From positions 676,918 to 740,917 of the forward strand of contig JAVYKX010000001.1 in assembly GCA_038741495.1 (NCBI GenBank): DNA of 64,000 nucleotides, in the 5' to 3' direction. Shown here piece after piece: positions 7,958-16,739 of this stretch. The DNA comes from Thermofilum sp. (GTDB taxonomy: Archaea; Thermoproteota; Thermoprotei; Thermofilales; Thermofilaceae). A program made the translations under genes and the position numbers. Every line of letters begins with the position of its first letter. The stretch's first letter is position 1. The notes under the pieces are model-generated. The model had not been told where the DNA came from. It did no database searches and saw nothing but the letters and a program-made list of their open reading frames with translations.

Positions 7958-8910
7958 GCTACCTTCCTCCCTCTTTCAGTTTCGCGGAGCTCGGGTCTTA
8001 CGTCCCTGCACTTGCTAGCTGCATGGGGGCAGCGGTCTACGAACGGGCAGCCTTTAGGCTTTAAGTGCAGAAGCAAGCTGGGAGGAGAGCCGGGGATAGA
8101 CCTTACCTTGCTGACATCGATATCTACTGTCATGAGGCTCTGCATCAGCCCCTGCGTGTAGGGGTGTAGGGGCTCCTTCACGACATCACTGGTGCCTCCC
8201 TCCTCGACGAGAACGCCCGCGTACAGTATAGCTAGCCTATCGGCAAGCTCAAAGAGACTTTCAATGTCGTGAGTCACGTAGACCATTGTCGTCTTCCCCG
8301 ATCTCTTCAGCTCAAGGAGGTAGCGGAGCACCTGCTTTTGTGTGAGCAGGTCAAGGGCGGAGACAGGCTCATCGAGAAACACGAGCCGTGGGTCGAGGAG
8401 CAGGGCCAGAGCTATCACGACTCTCTGCTTCATCCCCCCGCTGAGCTGGTGGGGGTACATGCCGAGAACCTGCTCGTCCAGACCCACCCTACTGAGCAGC
8501 TCGACTGCTCTCTCCCTGACCTCCTCCTCGCTCACATCAGGGTAGTGCGACCTGAAAGTCTCGAGGAAGTGGTCCCAAACTCTGATGAAGGGGTTGAGAG
8601 AGTTCTGAGCGGCCTGGAAAACCTGAGCGATAAGCCTCCCCCTTATCCTGCGGATCTCCTTCTCCTCCATTTCCAGCAGGTTTTTCCCCTCGAAAAGCAC
8701 CCGCCCCTTAACCTTCATGTTATAGGGGCCCACGCGGGTGACTGCTTGGATCAGCGTAGTTTTCCCGCTACCACTCTCACCTACAAGCCCGAGGACCTCG
8801 TTCTCGAGCACGGCGAGCGTCACGTGGTCCGCAGCCCTGATCAGCCCCTCCCTGACGACGTAGTCTGCTACTATGTCGTCCGCTCTCAAGATTTCCCTGC
8901 CGCTACTCAT
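7939..8910 (-). CDS. Dipeptide/oligopeptide-family ABC transporter ATPase (DppD/OppD type)
   Basis: 323 residues, ATG start, overlapping the upstream permease by 8 nt. Walker A GESGSGKTTLI, Q-loop FQAAQNSLNPF, signature LSGGMKQRVVIALAL, Walker B LVFLDEPVSALD and the switch His in YVTHDIES are present. The C-terminal oligopeptide-transporter extension carries GCPFVDRCPHAASKC. It forms the ATPase heterodimer with the next gene. Confidence 0.92.
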   Translation of the reverse strand: MSSGREILRADDIVADYVVREGLIRAADHVTLAVLENEVLGLVGESGSGKTTLIQAVTRVGPYNMKVKGRVLFEGKNLLEMEEKEIRRIRGRLIAQVFQAAQNSLNPFIRVWDHFLETFRSHYPDVSEEEVRERAVELLSRVGLDEQVLGMYPHQLSGGMKQRVVIALALLLDPRLVFLDEPVSALDLLTQKQVLRYLLELKRSGKTTMVYVTHDIESLFELADRLAILYAGVLVEEGGTSDVVKEPLHPYTQGLMQSLMTVDIDVSKVRSIPGSPPSLLLHLKPKGCPFVDRCPHAASKCRDVRPELRETERGRKVACHLYG

Positions 8911-9778
8911 ACTCCTTCAACCTCGGGATGAGCACCTCCTCTATGTACCTCGAGAATTCGATCAGCGACCACTGCAGCAGGACGATAGCCGCTAGCGGGG
9001 AGAACCAGTGCCAGAAGCCGCCTGGAATGAAGATCGACCTCGCCTGGAAGTACGCGATGTTGAGCATTGTACCCCAGTTGTACGGCGACCAGGGGGTTAC
9101 TCCGAGGAATGCTAAGCCTACGATGACGAAGATACCTCCTCTGAACATTCTAACGAACTCCACGAGCATGTAGGGCGATACCAGAGGGAGGATCTCCCCC
9201 AGGATGATCTGCGCATCCCCGACGCCCAGGCCCTTCAGCGCCTCGACAAAAGGCATTTCCCTTACCTGCAGGACTCTGGCCCTCATGCCGCGGGCATAGC
9301 CCATCCACATCGTCAGGGCGGATATAGCCCCGATGGAGAACACGTCCATCCTCCTAAACGTAGCGATGAGGATTAGGATTAGCGGGAGCGAGGGGATAAG
9401 GATGACTGTGTCCGTTAGTGTCATCAGAACTCTGTCGACGCCACCCCCAGCATAACCTGCGTACAGTCCCACTAGAGTTCCTATTGTGATGGCGATTGAG
9501 GCGACGAAGAGCCCCATTCTGAAGACATCGCTCGCCCCAAGCAACAGCTGCATCAGTGTATCCCTACCCATGTGGTCAGTACCTAACGGGTGCTCCAGGG
9601 AGGGCGGCAGGTAGCGCTTCTCCGGGCTGATCTCAATGCTCCTTGGATCTATGAGGAGGGGGGCGAGCAGGGCTGTGAGCGTGAAGAAGCAGAGGATAGC
9701 CGTGGAGGCTAGCGCCAGCTTGTTAACAGCTAACCCTTTTAGGAAGCTACTCAGCAGCTCGCGCTGTTGCTCTCTCAC
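8903..9778 (-). CDS. Dipeptide-family ABC transporter permease (DppC type)
   Basis: 291 residues, GTG start that overlaps the DppB-type stop by 4 nt. An N-terminal TM segment, the conserved hydrophilic HPLGTDHMGRDTL loop of DppC proteins and several further TM helices are visible. The cytoplasmic EAA loop, EALKGLGVGDAQIILGEILP, contacts the ATPases. It should form the translocation channel with the DppB-type subunit. Confidence 0.92.
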   Translation of the reverse strand: MREQQRELLSSFLKGLAVNKLALASTAILCFFTLTALLAPLLIDPRSIEISPEKRYLPPSLEHPLGTDHMGRDTLMQLLLGASDVFRMGLFVASIAITIGTLVGLYAGYAGGGVDRVLMTLTDTVILIPSLPLILILIATFRRMDVFSIGAISALTMWMGYARGMRARVLQVREMPFVEALKGLGVGDAQIILGEILPLVSPYMLVEFVRMFRGGIFVIVGLAFLGVTPWSPYNWGTMLNIAYFQARSIFIPGGFWHWFSPLAAIVLLQWSLIEFSRYIEEVLIPRLKEYE

Positions 9779-10776
9779 GGATACCTCACCCTTGGGTCGA
9801 GGATCGGGTACACGATATCCGCTACGAGGTTTGCCAGTGAAAGCGTGATTGCCTGAGCGAGGAAAAGCCCCTGTAGGAGCCCGTAGTCGTGGTTGTTGAA
9901 ACCGACGACGAAGTGATACCCCATGCCAGGGTACGCGAAGATAGTCTCAATCAGCAAGCTCCCGCCTACGATAAGGCCGAAAGCGATAGCAAGGCCGGCT
10001 ACCATGGGAAGCAGGCCACTCCGCATCACGTAGGTCTTAACTATTCTCCTCTCCTCCACACCCCTCGCCTGCGCGAAAAGCACGAAGTCCTCGCCAAGAG
10101 AGGAGACGGCTACGCTGCGCATCGTAAAGTACCAGCCCGCAGCAGCTGGAATCGCGTAAGAGAGCACGGGTAGGATAGCTCTTCTTGCTACCCCGCCGAT
10201 ATACTCTAGCGTAAAGCCCGGACTGACGCCGGGCTCCGTGGCTCCCTGGGCTGGCAGAACCCCCAAGCCTACAGCGAAGACGAAAATTAGCAGTAAAGCG
10301 ATGAGGAAGGAGGGGGTCGAGTCGATTATCGTGAACGCGGTGATGAGGATAGTGTCTGGGAGCTTTTTCCTCTGAAGTGCGCTAAAAGAGCCGAGGAAAG
10401 CGCCCAGCGTGAAGCCTATGATTATGCCCGGGATGCCGACGAGAAGGGTCCAGGGGAGACTCTCAACGATAACTCGGTTGACTGAAGTCCCGTAGGTGAA
10501 CGAGTAGCCGAGGTTTAGCCTGAGAAGCATGTTCAAGTACTCGAAATATTTCTCAGCGAGAGTCTTGTTGCCAGCCGCTAGCGCGTAGGTAACTGATGCT
10601 ATCTTGTAGGCTTGCTCGTAGGTGTAGCCGTGCATCCACATCAGCTCCCTTGCTATTCTCTCGATGGGGTCGCCGGGCATGTTGTTAACCAGGATGAACG
10701 TGATGTGCATTGATAGCAGGATTGTCAGAGCCGCATAGAGAAGCCCTTTAACAGCATGCCTAACAAGCCACCTCAT
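9775..10776 (-). CDS. Dipeptide-family ABC transporter permease (DppB type)
   Basis: 333 residues. It begins with a TM segment followed by the family motif VNNMPGDPIERIA, has a long extracytoplasmic loop, then further TM helices. The EAA loop (ARGVEERRIVKTYVMRSGLLP) is present before the final helices. It starts 73 nt after the binding-protein gene, the only sizeable gap in the operon. The T-run in that gap suggests lower expression of the permease genes than of the binding protein. Confidence 0.92.
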   Translation of the reverse strand: MRWLVRHAVKGLLYAALTILLSMHITFILVNNMPGDPIERIARELMWMHGYTYEQAYKIASVTYALAAGNKTLAEKYFEYLNMLLRLNLGYSFTYGTSVNRVIVESLPWTLLVGIPGIIIGFTLGAFLGSFSALQRKKLPDTILITAFTIIDSTPSFLIALLLIFVFAVGLGVLPAQGATEPGVSPGFTLEYIGGVARRAILPVLSYAIPAAAGWYFTMRSVAVSSLGEDFVLFAQARGVEERRIVKTYVMRSGLLPMVAGLAIAFGLIVGGSLLIETIFAYPGMGYHFVVGFNNHDYGLLQGLFLAQAITLSLANLVADIVYPILDPRVRYP

Positions 10777-10804
10777 TAAAATTCACCCTATACATAGTGG
10801 TTAG

Positions 10805-10840
10805 GGAGAATGAGGTAAAAAATGACTTGAGTTTAGTTCT
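10805..10840 (-). terminator. T-run between binding protein and permease genes
   Basis: The minus strand reads CATTTTTTACC (A6 on plus at 10817-10822) just after the binding-protein stop. U-runs serve as archaeal terminators. Partial termination here would give excess binding protein over permease, a usual stoichiometry. Strength is unknown. Confidence 0.45.
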
Positions 10841-10848
10841 CACCCCAC

Positions 10849-12681
10849 CTAGCCAGTAGGCCGTATCAGGCCGAGCCTCATCAGGAGGATGATAATCTTA
10901 GGCTCGCCGCCGCCTATCCAGGCTGAGTACACGGGGTGGTAACCTTTCGGCCAGCCCGTCGCCCGTATTCCGTCCACGTGCAGCCACATCATCTTCTTCT
11001 GGAAGTATGCGATCCCCGGCAGCCACTCGTGAGTGATGTAAGCGAGCGTCTCGATGATTCTTCTCTTCTCCTCCGGGTCCTTCGTGGCGAAGTACCGATC
11101 TACGAGCTCCTTCGTGTTGTACGTCTTACCCTCGATCGTGATGACGGGCCACGGGTCGTAGCCCTGCCAGCTCTGCACTGTGGAGCCGGGCCCGTAGATC
11201 CTTATGTAAGCGTAGATAGGGTCGAAAGTGTAAGCTCCGAGCGGGATGCCTCTCGGCTCAGCGAGGATGTCGAACTCTCCCTTTCCGTATATCTCGCCCA
11301 TCAGACCTAGAGGCACGGGATCCATCTTCACAATAAACCCGAACTTCTCCAGCTGCTCTTTGAGAACCTCGGCCGGCATCATCTTCTCCTTATCGGGCGC
11401 GTAGGGCCTCAGCCAGATCTCGAAGGGCTTTCCGTCCGGCCCGAGCCACTTCCCGTCAGGTCCTCTCGTGAACCCAAGCTCTTTCAGCAGCCTCTCGGCC
11501 TCGGCCGGGTTAGGCCTATAAGGCTTCAGAGTAGCGAGGAACTCTTTCCTGAAAACCATGTCCTCGAAGCCTCTGGGAATCCCAGTCTGGTACCTGGCGG
11601 GCAGCGCAAAGCCGGGGAACGTGGCCTCGGTTATCTTCTCAACGTCTATTACGTACGCGAGGGCTTTTCTGAAGCGGACATCGTTGTACGGCCACTTCCT
11701 GAAGTTGAAGAGGAAGCCAAACTCTGCTGGATCGTAGCTGATGCCGACGCCGAGGAAAGCCCCTTTCGCCTTGAGGGTCGTGTTTATCGCCTCCAGCATC
11801 GCAGGGGGTGTGGGAACTTGCCGGAAGTCTGTCTCACCGGCGGACATCGCGGTCCAGATCACTTCTTGCGCGATGAGCCTAGGTGTCAGAACCAGCCTGT
11901 CGAACGGGAATTTGTCTGCTGCGTAGTGTTTTGCGTATTTCTCGAGGAGAATGTAATCTGCAGTTACTTCCTTCAGCACGTAGGGCCCAGTTCCGATGAC
12001 CTTACCCGGGTACAGGGGGGCAGCTACCTTGTCGTAGAGTGCTTTCAGCTCAGCTTCGTATGGCTGCCCCCTACGCCGCAGGTCCACGATCCTCTTTGCG
12101 TCGCTCAAGTACTGGCCGAAAAGGTGATGAGGTGCGCATTGGTACTCCTGGAGAAACTCCCTAATTTCGCTCTCTGCAAGCCCCTTCTTTGTCAGCCTAA
12201 CAGTGTAGTCGTCCACCACCTCCAAGTTAACGTCAAGCAGCCACCCGTAAATAGCCTGCCTCAGCACCAGCAAGGTTTCAACATCTTTAGCTGTGAACGC
12301 TGTTCCATCATGCCACGTAACTCCCCTCCTCAGGCGCACGAGGAGGGCATCGGGTTGCCTCTCCCAGCTCTCGAAAAGCGCGGGTATCCACTCATCTGTA
12401 TCGATGATCACATACGCACCGGGCTCGTAGATGTACCACCTGATCTCCGCAAGCCCCTCCCATGTTCCGAACGGGTTCCCGTGGAAACCAGGGGGTGGAG
12501 CCCAGAACGCGGGGATCCTCAGCTCCTTCGGCTTAGGTGGTGGAGAGGTAGGTGGTGGAGGTGGTGGCGCCTGAGGAGCGAGAAAGAGTGCGGCAACAAG
12601 GGCGATGATGATCAAGGCGGCGACAGCTCCGAAGATGATGAAACGCTTCCCAAGGATTTTCCCCTTTGCCGCTTGGGTCAC
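10849..12681 (-). CDS. Dipeptide-family ABC transporter substrate-binding protein (SBP_bac_5), membrane anchored
   Basis: 610 residues from GTG. A TM anchor spans about residues 14-32 and is followed by a Pro-rich spacer (PPPPPPTSPPPKPKE), then a large periplasmic-type binding fold with family blocks such as RLRRGVTWHDGTAFTAKDV and NDVRFRKALAYVID. Sequence alone does not separate peptide from sugar substrates. The shared operator with the GH65 operon argues for an alpha-glucoside disaccharide. It is first in the operon, with a TATA box about 30-40 bp upstream. Confidence 0.9.
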   Translation of the reverse strand: MTQAAKGKILGKRFIIFGAVAALIIIALVAALFLAPQAPPPPPPTSPPPKPKELRIPAFWAPPPGFHGNPFGTWEGLAEIRWYIYEPGAYVIIDTDEWIPALFESWERQPDALLVRLRRGVTWHDGTAFTAKDVETLLVLRQAIYGWLLDVNLEVVDDYTVRLTKKGLAESEIREFLQEYQCAPHHLFGQYLSDAKRIVDLRRRGQPYEAELKALYDKVAAPLYPGKVIGTGPYVLKEVTADYILLEKYAKHYAADKFPFDRLVLTPRLIAQEVIWTAMSAGETDFRQVPTPPAMLEAINTTLKAKGAFLGVGISYDPAEFGFLFNFRKWPYNDVRFRKALAYVIDVEKITEATFPGFALPARYQTGIPRGFEDMVFRKEFLATLKPYRPNPAEAERLLKELGFTRGPDGKWLGPDGKPFEIWLRPYAPDKEKMMPAEVLKEQLEKFGFIVKMDPVPLGLMGEIYGKGEFDILAEPRGIPLGAYTFDPIYAYIRIYGPGSTVQSWQGYDPWPVITIEGKTYNTKELVDRYFATKDPEEKRRIIETLAYITHEWLPGIAYFQKKMMWLHVDGIRATGWPKGYHPVYSAWIGGGEPKIIILLMRLGLIRPTG

Positions 12682-12698
12682 GTCGCTTCAGTATTATC

Positions 12699-12741
12699 CT
12701 ACTAGCAAGTAGTATATAAGCGTTGCCTCATATAAGCTTTC
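12699..12741 (-). promoter_or_regulatory. TATA box and CTACT-N4-AGTAG operator of the ABC transporter operon
   Basis: On the minus strand GCTTATATACT (12711-12721) is a clear TATA box. CTACTAGCAAGTAG at 12699-12712 overlaps its downstream edge and has the same arms and spacing as the palindrome at 2781-2794 in the GH65 promoter. A repressor bound here would block TBP or RNA polymerase. A second TATA-like AGCTTATATGA lies at about 12729-12739. Confidence 0.75.
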
Positions 12742-13320
12742 CGCTCTGCTTATATGGGCTGCTATGGAAAAACATTGCTAAGTATTCCGGGTAAAAGAAA
12801 TCAGCGTGCTACGCTAGCTAGAACTGATAATCAGCCATGTGGATGGCGGGAGACTGGCGAGCAGGAAGTTACGCAGAGCAGGCGGTGCAGCCTCATCTTA
12901 ATCTCGGTTCTGCTGGAGAAAGCAGGTGACTACCCTAGAGTACACTCGATAATAACTCCCCGCCTGGATCCTCGCCAGGCTCTCTGAGTGCAGGAAGTTT
13001 GCGATTTCTTGAAGAGGACGGGCTGAGGTCGACCTCCTGAAATACTGTGAGTGCGCGGCTGAAAAGCAGGTGCACCACGCTGCTAACAAGCTCTTTCCTC
13101 TCCGGGCACCCTCTAGCTCTTCGAGCACATCTTCGTAGAGTACCAGGAATGCGGACGAGAGTGTGGGAGAACCTTATACCTGCTTCAACGTGCTGAGAAT
13201 AAATCCCAGCTGGGCTGCAGCGGGAAAACCTGCTAGTAGGTGGGCTCCCGTGAAAGTCTAGAGTGTAAGAGTTCACCCTGCAGAAGCAGCCTTAAGAGAA
13301 AAAGGGGGAAATCTGCCAGT
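12742..13320. other. Intergenic stretch containing a possible decayed gene
   Basis: About 580 bp between the ABC operon promoter and the subtilase stop. The only structure I see is the probable minus-strand gene remnant at about 12935-13190, annotated separately. Plus-strand ORFs look random. Confidence 0.5.
12935..13190 (-). pseudogene. Possible decayed protein gene of unknown family
   Basis: On the minus strand a TATA-like GTATAAGG near 13175 is followed by protein-like segments in alternating frames: AFLVLYEDVLEELEGARRGK in one, ELVSSVVHLLFSRALTVFQE in another, and EIANFLHSESLARIQ back in the first. Two frameshifts would join them into one helical protein. I do not recognise the family. 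Confidence 0.3.
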
Positions 13321-14574
13321 TCAGGGCTGCGAGAGCGCGTACTGGACTGCGCTGTACGCGTCGACGAGCCCGTACCCGTAGAGCTCATCGTAGCCCTGAG
13401 GGCCGAGGTCTATGGCCGTGGTGGTGAGGACCAGCTTCATGGCGTCCGGGCTTAACCTGCTCTTGCCGGCGGCGAGCCTCAGAGCCTGCACTAGCGCAGC
13501 GACGCCTGACACGTGCGGGCAGGCCATCGACGTGCCGCTCATGTAGCCGTACTTATTCTTTGGCAGAGTCGAGTATATGCTGACGCCCGGGGCCACAACG
13601 TCAGGGTTCCTGTTGCTCCAGCTGGGGACGTTGTAGCTGCTGTCTATCGCGCCCACCGCGATCACCTCGGGGTAGGCTGCCGGGTAGCTAGGCGTCGAGG
13701 CCCCCTCGTTACCTGCTGCTGCCACCAGTACGGCGCCGTAGCTGTACGCGTAGCGGACTGCCTCGTAGAGCGTGTCGCTGTGGGGCCCTCCCAGCGACAT
13801 GCTTATGACGTCAGCGTCGTCACTCGTGCCCGCTATCCCGTCGGGCCCCTTAACCGCCTCGACTATCCCCCTCGCCACGTCGGACAAGTAGCCACTTCCA
13901 CTAGCTGAAAGCACTCTGATCGCGTAAAGAGTCACCTTGGGGGCAACGCCCGCTACTCCAGCCCCGTTAAGCCTAGCCGCCACTATCCCGGCGACGTGGG
14001 TTCCGTGGCCGTTCTGGTCGCTGCACTTCTTTAAGTCAGTCCCCCTGTAGAAGATAGCGCCATCAGACAGCGAAACTACGCACCAGGTGACTGCGCCGGA
14101 GAGGTCGCGGTGCGTGTAGTCTATCCCTGTATCGACAACCGCGACTTGGACTTGAACGTGGTAACCGTACGCAGCGTCCCCATAGCTGGAGGAGTACGCG
14201 TTCCACACCTCGGGGGCGCGGACGTACTCGATGTTCCACTGCACCTCTCCCAGGATCTTCACAATCTTATCCTCCTCTACGCGCACCACGCCCTTTACGA
14301 GCGACTTCAACTTACCGGCGTGCTCCCTCGTGGTGCGCACCACGAGGACGCTAAGCTCCGGGATCTCGCCGACGATCTCGCCGTACTTCGAGAGAGGCTC
14401 ACGGTAGTCCTCCACGCTCCCCTCAACCTTCACCATAACCCTGATGGGCTCAGAGGGGAGCGCCTGAGACTCGGGAGCCGCAGCCCACAGCAAAACTGTT
14501 ACAACCATCATAGCCGCGATGCAAGCTGCTAGGGCAGCCCTGCCGACAGCTCTAAGGGCTTTTTCCCTGCTCAT
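13321..14574 (-). CDS. Secreted subtilisin-like serine protease (family S8)
   Basis: 417 residues with a signal peptide (hydrophobic core about 14-31). Residues 43-108 form an inhibitor_I9-like propeptide (IRVMVKVEGSVEDYREPL). The catalytic domain has the full triad: Asp148 in VAVVDTGIDYTH, His190 in NGHGTHVAGIVAA and Ser349 in SGTSMACPHVSG, plus oxyanion Asn289 in AAAGNEGAS. No C-terminal anchor is seen, so it is probably released. It would degrade external proteins for uptake. A TATA-like CTTTATAATAAAA lies near 14595-14610 and the gene appears monocistronic. Confidence 0.95.
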   Translation of the reverse strand: MSREKALRAVGRAALAACIAAMMVVTVLLWAAAPESQALPSEPIRVMVKVEGSVEDYREPLSKYGEIVGEIPELSVLVVRTTREHAGKLKSLVKGVVRVEEDKIVKILGEVQWNIEYVRAPEVWNAYSSSYGDAAYGYHVQVQVAVVDTGIDYTHRDLSGAVTWCVVSLSDGAIFYRGTDLKKCSDQNGHGTHVAGIVAARLNGAGVAGVAPKVTLYAIRVLSASGSGYLSDVARGIVEAVKGPDGIAGTSDDADVISMSLGGPHSDTLYEAVRYAYSYGAVLVAAAGNEGASTPSYPAAYPEVIAVGAIDSSYNVPSWSNRNPDVVAPGVSIYSTLPKNKYGYMSGTSMACPHVSGVAALVQALRLAAGKSRLSPDAMKLVLTTTAIDLGPQGYDELYGYGLVDAYSAVQYALSQP

Positions 14575-14709
14575 CGCTGCCTGCTAGCACTTAATTTTAT
14601 TATAAAGATTTCGCTAGGCAAAACCGCTAAGCGAGCACCTAGGAGTTATTCGCGCGTTCGGGGATCAAGCTTCCGGACCCTGAAGTGCTCTCTTGGCCGG
14701 GCTAGCGCG

Positions 14710-15924
14710 CTATAAGTCGTCAACGTCCACTACTTCTATAGCTGAGGGCTTAACTTCAACGTCGTTTTTGTCCTGGACGAACAGTACTCTCCTAGCTGAA
14801 GGTACTTTGCTAAGCTTCTCCTCAACCCGCTTGATATCCCGGCCGCTAACCCTCCCCCACTTCACCTCTAAGGCGATTTCAGGCTTGTTGAACCTCAGCA
14901 GGCAGCCGTCTACTTCGAAATCCTTCGCCTCGATTACACTCTCCCTCAGCCCGTGCTTCTCGGCGAGAAACTCTCTCACTTCATCCTCAACAATCCTCGG
15001 CATGAGCTCGTCGATAATCCTCAGGATCTCTTCCCTGCCAACTTTCCTCTCGGATATGTTGTACTTCTCGTCAGCGTAGTAGTAGATCCTCACTAGGGGC
15101 GAGGCGATTTTGTAAACAAACTTCCTCTTGTTGAAGACTTCTACTCTCCTAATCAACCCGAAAGACACCAGGTTGTTCAAGTACGGCTGGATAATGCTGG
15201 CGTCTTCCTTCTTGATCAACCTCCTCGAGAACAAGTAGCTCGCTATCTCTCCCGAGATCACTCTCCCGCTAGCTATCGCTCTCAAAATCCCTTCGTAGAT
15301 TGAGGACATTTCCCTCTCCTCTTCATAGAAAATCTCCCCTATCAGGGCGGGAATCGTCTTGACAGAGCTCAGCAGAACCAGGGCTATGTTTTCCCTCGCT
15401 GACTTCTTCTCGTCGAAGTAGTCCACCGCTATCGGCTCCCTCAGCAGAATAGCGAGCTCCAGCCTATCCTTCTTCGAGAGATTGAACCCCTCGAGAGCTT
15501 TCAAGCAGTCTCTAAGACTTATCAAGCCTATAGGAACTTCTGCAAAAAGCCCTAGTAGCGGAGACTTTGCCGAAACAAGCTTCCTGGAGAGGAAGAGCGT
15601 TGAAGAGATTAGTATCAGCTTCCCACGTTTTTTAGCGTAGTGCAGAAAGTCGAAGAAATCCTGCCCAAGCCTGTGGAACTCGTCAACCACAACGGTTTTA
15701 CCTTCATCTAGAGCTCTCTTGAGGATTTCCAGAAAAGCTTCATAGCTTATAGAATCGCCGTCCTTCGTTACAATACCCCTACTAGTTTTCACGAAAAAGT
15801 ACTCATCATACTTAACGAAGTTACTCACAAGGAAGGTTTTCCCAGTCTTCCTCCTCCCGTACACTAGCACCCACTTCTTCAGCTCGCTTATCCTCCTAAC
15901 CTCCTCAGGTCTCTCTATAATCAC
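14710..15924 (-). CDS. Archaeal P-loop ATPase with C-terminal nuclease-like domain (DUF234-type family)
   Basis: 404 residues from GTG at 15922-15924. Walker A YGRRKTGKTFLV lies near residues 23-34 and Walker B TVVVDEFHRL near 100. A winged-helix segment follows (about 220-265), then a C-terminal domain with EALVEVKW-like AEIALEVKWGRVSGRD, resembling the PD-(D/E)XK-type DUF234 region. These ATPases are numerous in archaea and their role is unknown. The base composition is less GC-rich than neighbouring genes, hinting at horizontal spread. A long palindrome lies 2 bp before the start. Confidence 0.85.
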   Translation of the reverse strand: MIIERPEEVRRISELKKWVLVYGRRKTGKTFLVSNFVKYDEYFFVKTSRGIVTKDGDSISYEAFLEILKRALDEGKTVVVDEFHRLGQDFFDFLHYAKKRGKLILISSTLFLSRKLVSAKSPLLGLFAEVPIGLISLRDCLKALEGFNLSKKDRLELAILLREPIAVDYFDEKKSARENIALVLLSSVKTIPALIGEIFYEEEREMSSIYEGILRAIASGRVISGEIASYLFSRRLIKKEDASIIQPYLNNLVSFGLIRRVEVFNKRKFVYKIASPLVRIYYYADEKYNISERKVGREEILRIIDELMPRIVEDEVREFLAEKHGLRESVIEAKDFEVDGCLLRFNKPEIALEVKWGRVSGRDIKRVEEKLSKVPSARRVLFVQDKNDVEVKPSAIEVVDVDDL

Positions 15925-15925
15925 G

Positions 15926-15951
15926 ATAAGTATAACCCCGGTTATACTTAT
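15926..15951 (-). promoter_or_regulatory. 26-bp perfect inverted repeat over the promoter/start of the ATPase gene
   Basis: ATAAGTATAACC at 15926-15937 and GGTTATACTTAT at 15940-15951 are exact 12-bp inverted arms around a CC spacer. The right arm contains a TATA-like TTAATAAGTATAA on the minus strand, and the repeat ends one base before the GTG start codon, so it spans the expected TATA-to-transcription-start interval of a leaderless mRNA. A dimeric repressor site, perhaps bound by the gene product itself, is the simplest reading. Confidence 0.65.
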
Positions 15952-16739
15952 TAAGCCTTTTCCTCCCGAACAACTCTCCCCCTCGAGAACCCTGCCTTTT
16001 CGCCAGCCAGCCCGGGTGGCTTCTAAAGAGATACTACTTCAGCCCTGAACAGCAGCGCCAACCACAGCCACGTCTTAAGCTAAGCCGCTTCCTTAGGCTG
16101 CTTCTTGAAACTTTAGGGCCAGAAGCAGCACCGGGTGCGCGAAAGCCCCTGCCTCTCCTTTACGAAGATGCTTGCCCAAAGGCGTGTCAATAGCCGCGAT
16201 ACCCATACGAGCTAGCATCTAAAGAGCTGATGGTGTGCTACAGCCCACGTGTATATCAACTTCCACGTCTTATCTACCATCCAGCTCGAGGCGTGCAGCC
16301 GAAGCCCAGTCCATCAACTCCTCAACACCGGTAAGCCAGGCGAGAGCCCTCCCGGCAAGCAGCCCAGTGTAGTATCTCTCAGCTTGCAGTTATGAAAGCG
16401 GCCTCCGCCCTAAGCTGCACGGGAGCAAGTACCACTAGCATACCTTCATCCTGCGGTAAAGATGAGATCCAGCGAGTGAGGATGAAGAGTAGGAGCGGTT
16501 CCTCTAAACCGGCTCGCACTAACCCCTCCTCACATCGTTTTAAGCAGCACTCCTCAGTCAGCCATCTCTCTCATTCCTCCAACGCCTCAGCTAGCTCTCT
16601 GAAAATCCTAAAGGTATAGAGACGTTGTTTCTTCTAACTTGCGATAGCGTAAATTCTTCTATGAGCGGTCTCCTTAGCCTGCCGTCCTGGATCGACACTG
16701 AAAGCTACAGAGCTCAGGTGCTTCGAAGAGCGCGCTCCC
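15952..16739. other. 788-bp stretch without an intact gene
   Basis: No intact ORF with family support. The minus strand at about 16245-16640 holds a probable decayed gene, annotated separately. The remainder shows no RNA gene, repeat or promoter that I can identify. Confidence 0.5.
16245..16640 (-). pseudogene. Possible decayed protein gene of unknown family
   Basis: One minus-strand frame reads YTFRIFRELAEALEE, then TGA, then a long segment including GLEEPLLLFILTRWISSL and APVQLRAEAAFITAS. After a stop, another frame continues with ERYYTGLLAGRALAWLTGVE and ELMDWASAARLELD. The amphipathic, compositionally normal segments suggest a helical protein broken by one nonsense and one frameshift change. 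The family is not recognised. Confidence 0.3.

Noticed and set aside
12536-12580. GGTGG-type tandem repeat
   Set aside because: It is the codon pattern of the Pro-rich spacer of the binding protein, not a CRISPR or regulatory repeat.
11818-12705. 295-codon plus-strand open frame
   Set aside because: Antisense to the binding-protein gene, no family motif, Cys/His/Pro-rich composition typical of shadow frames.
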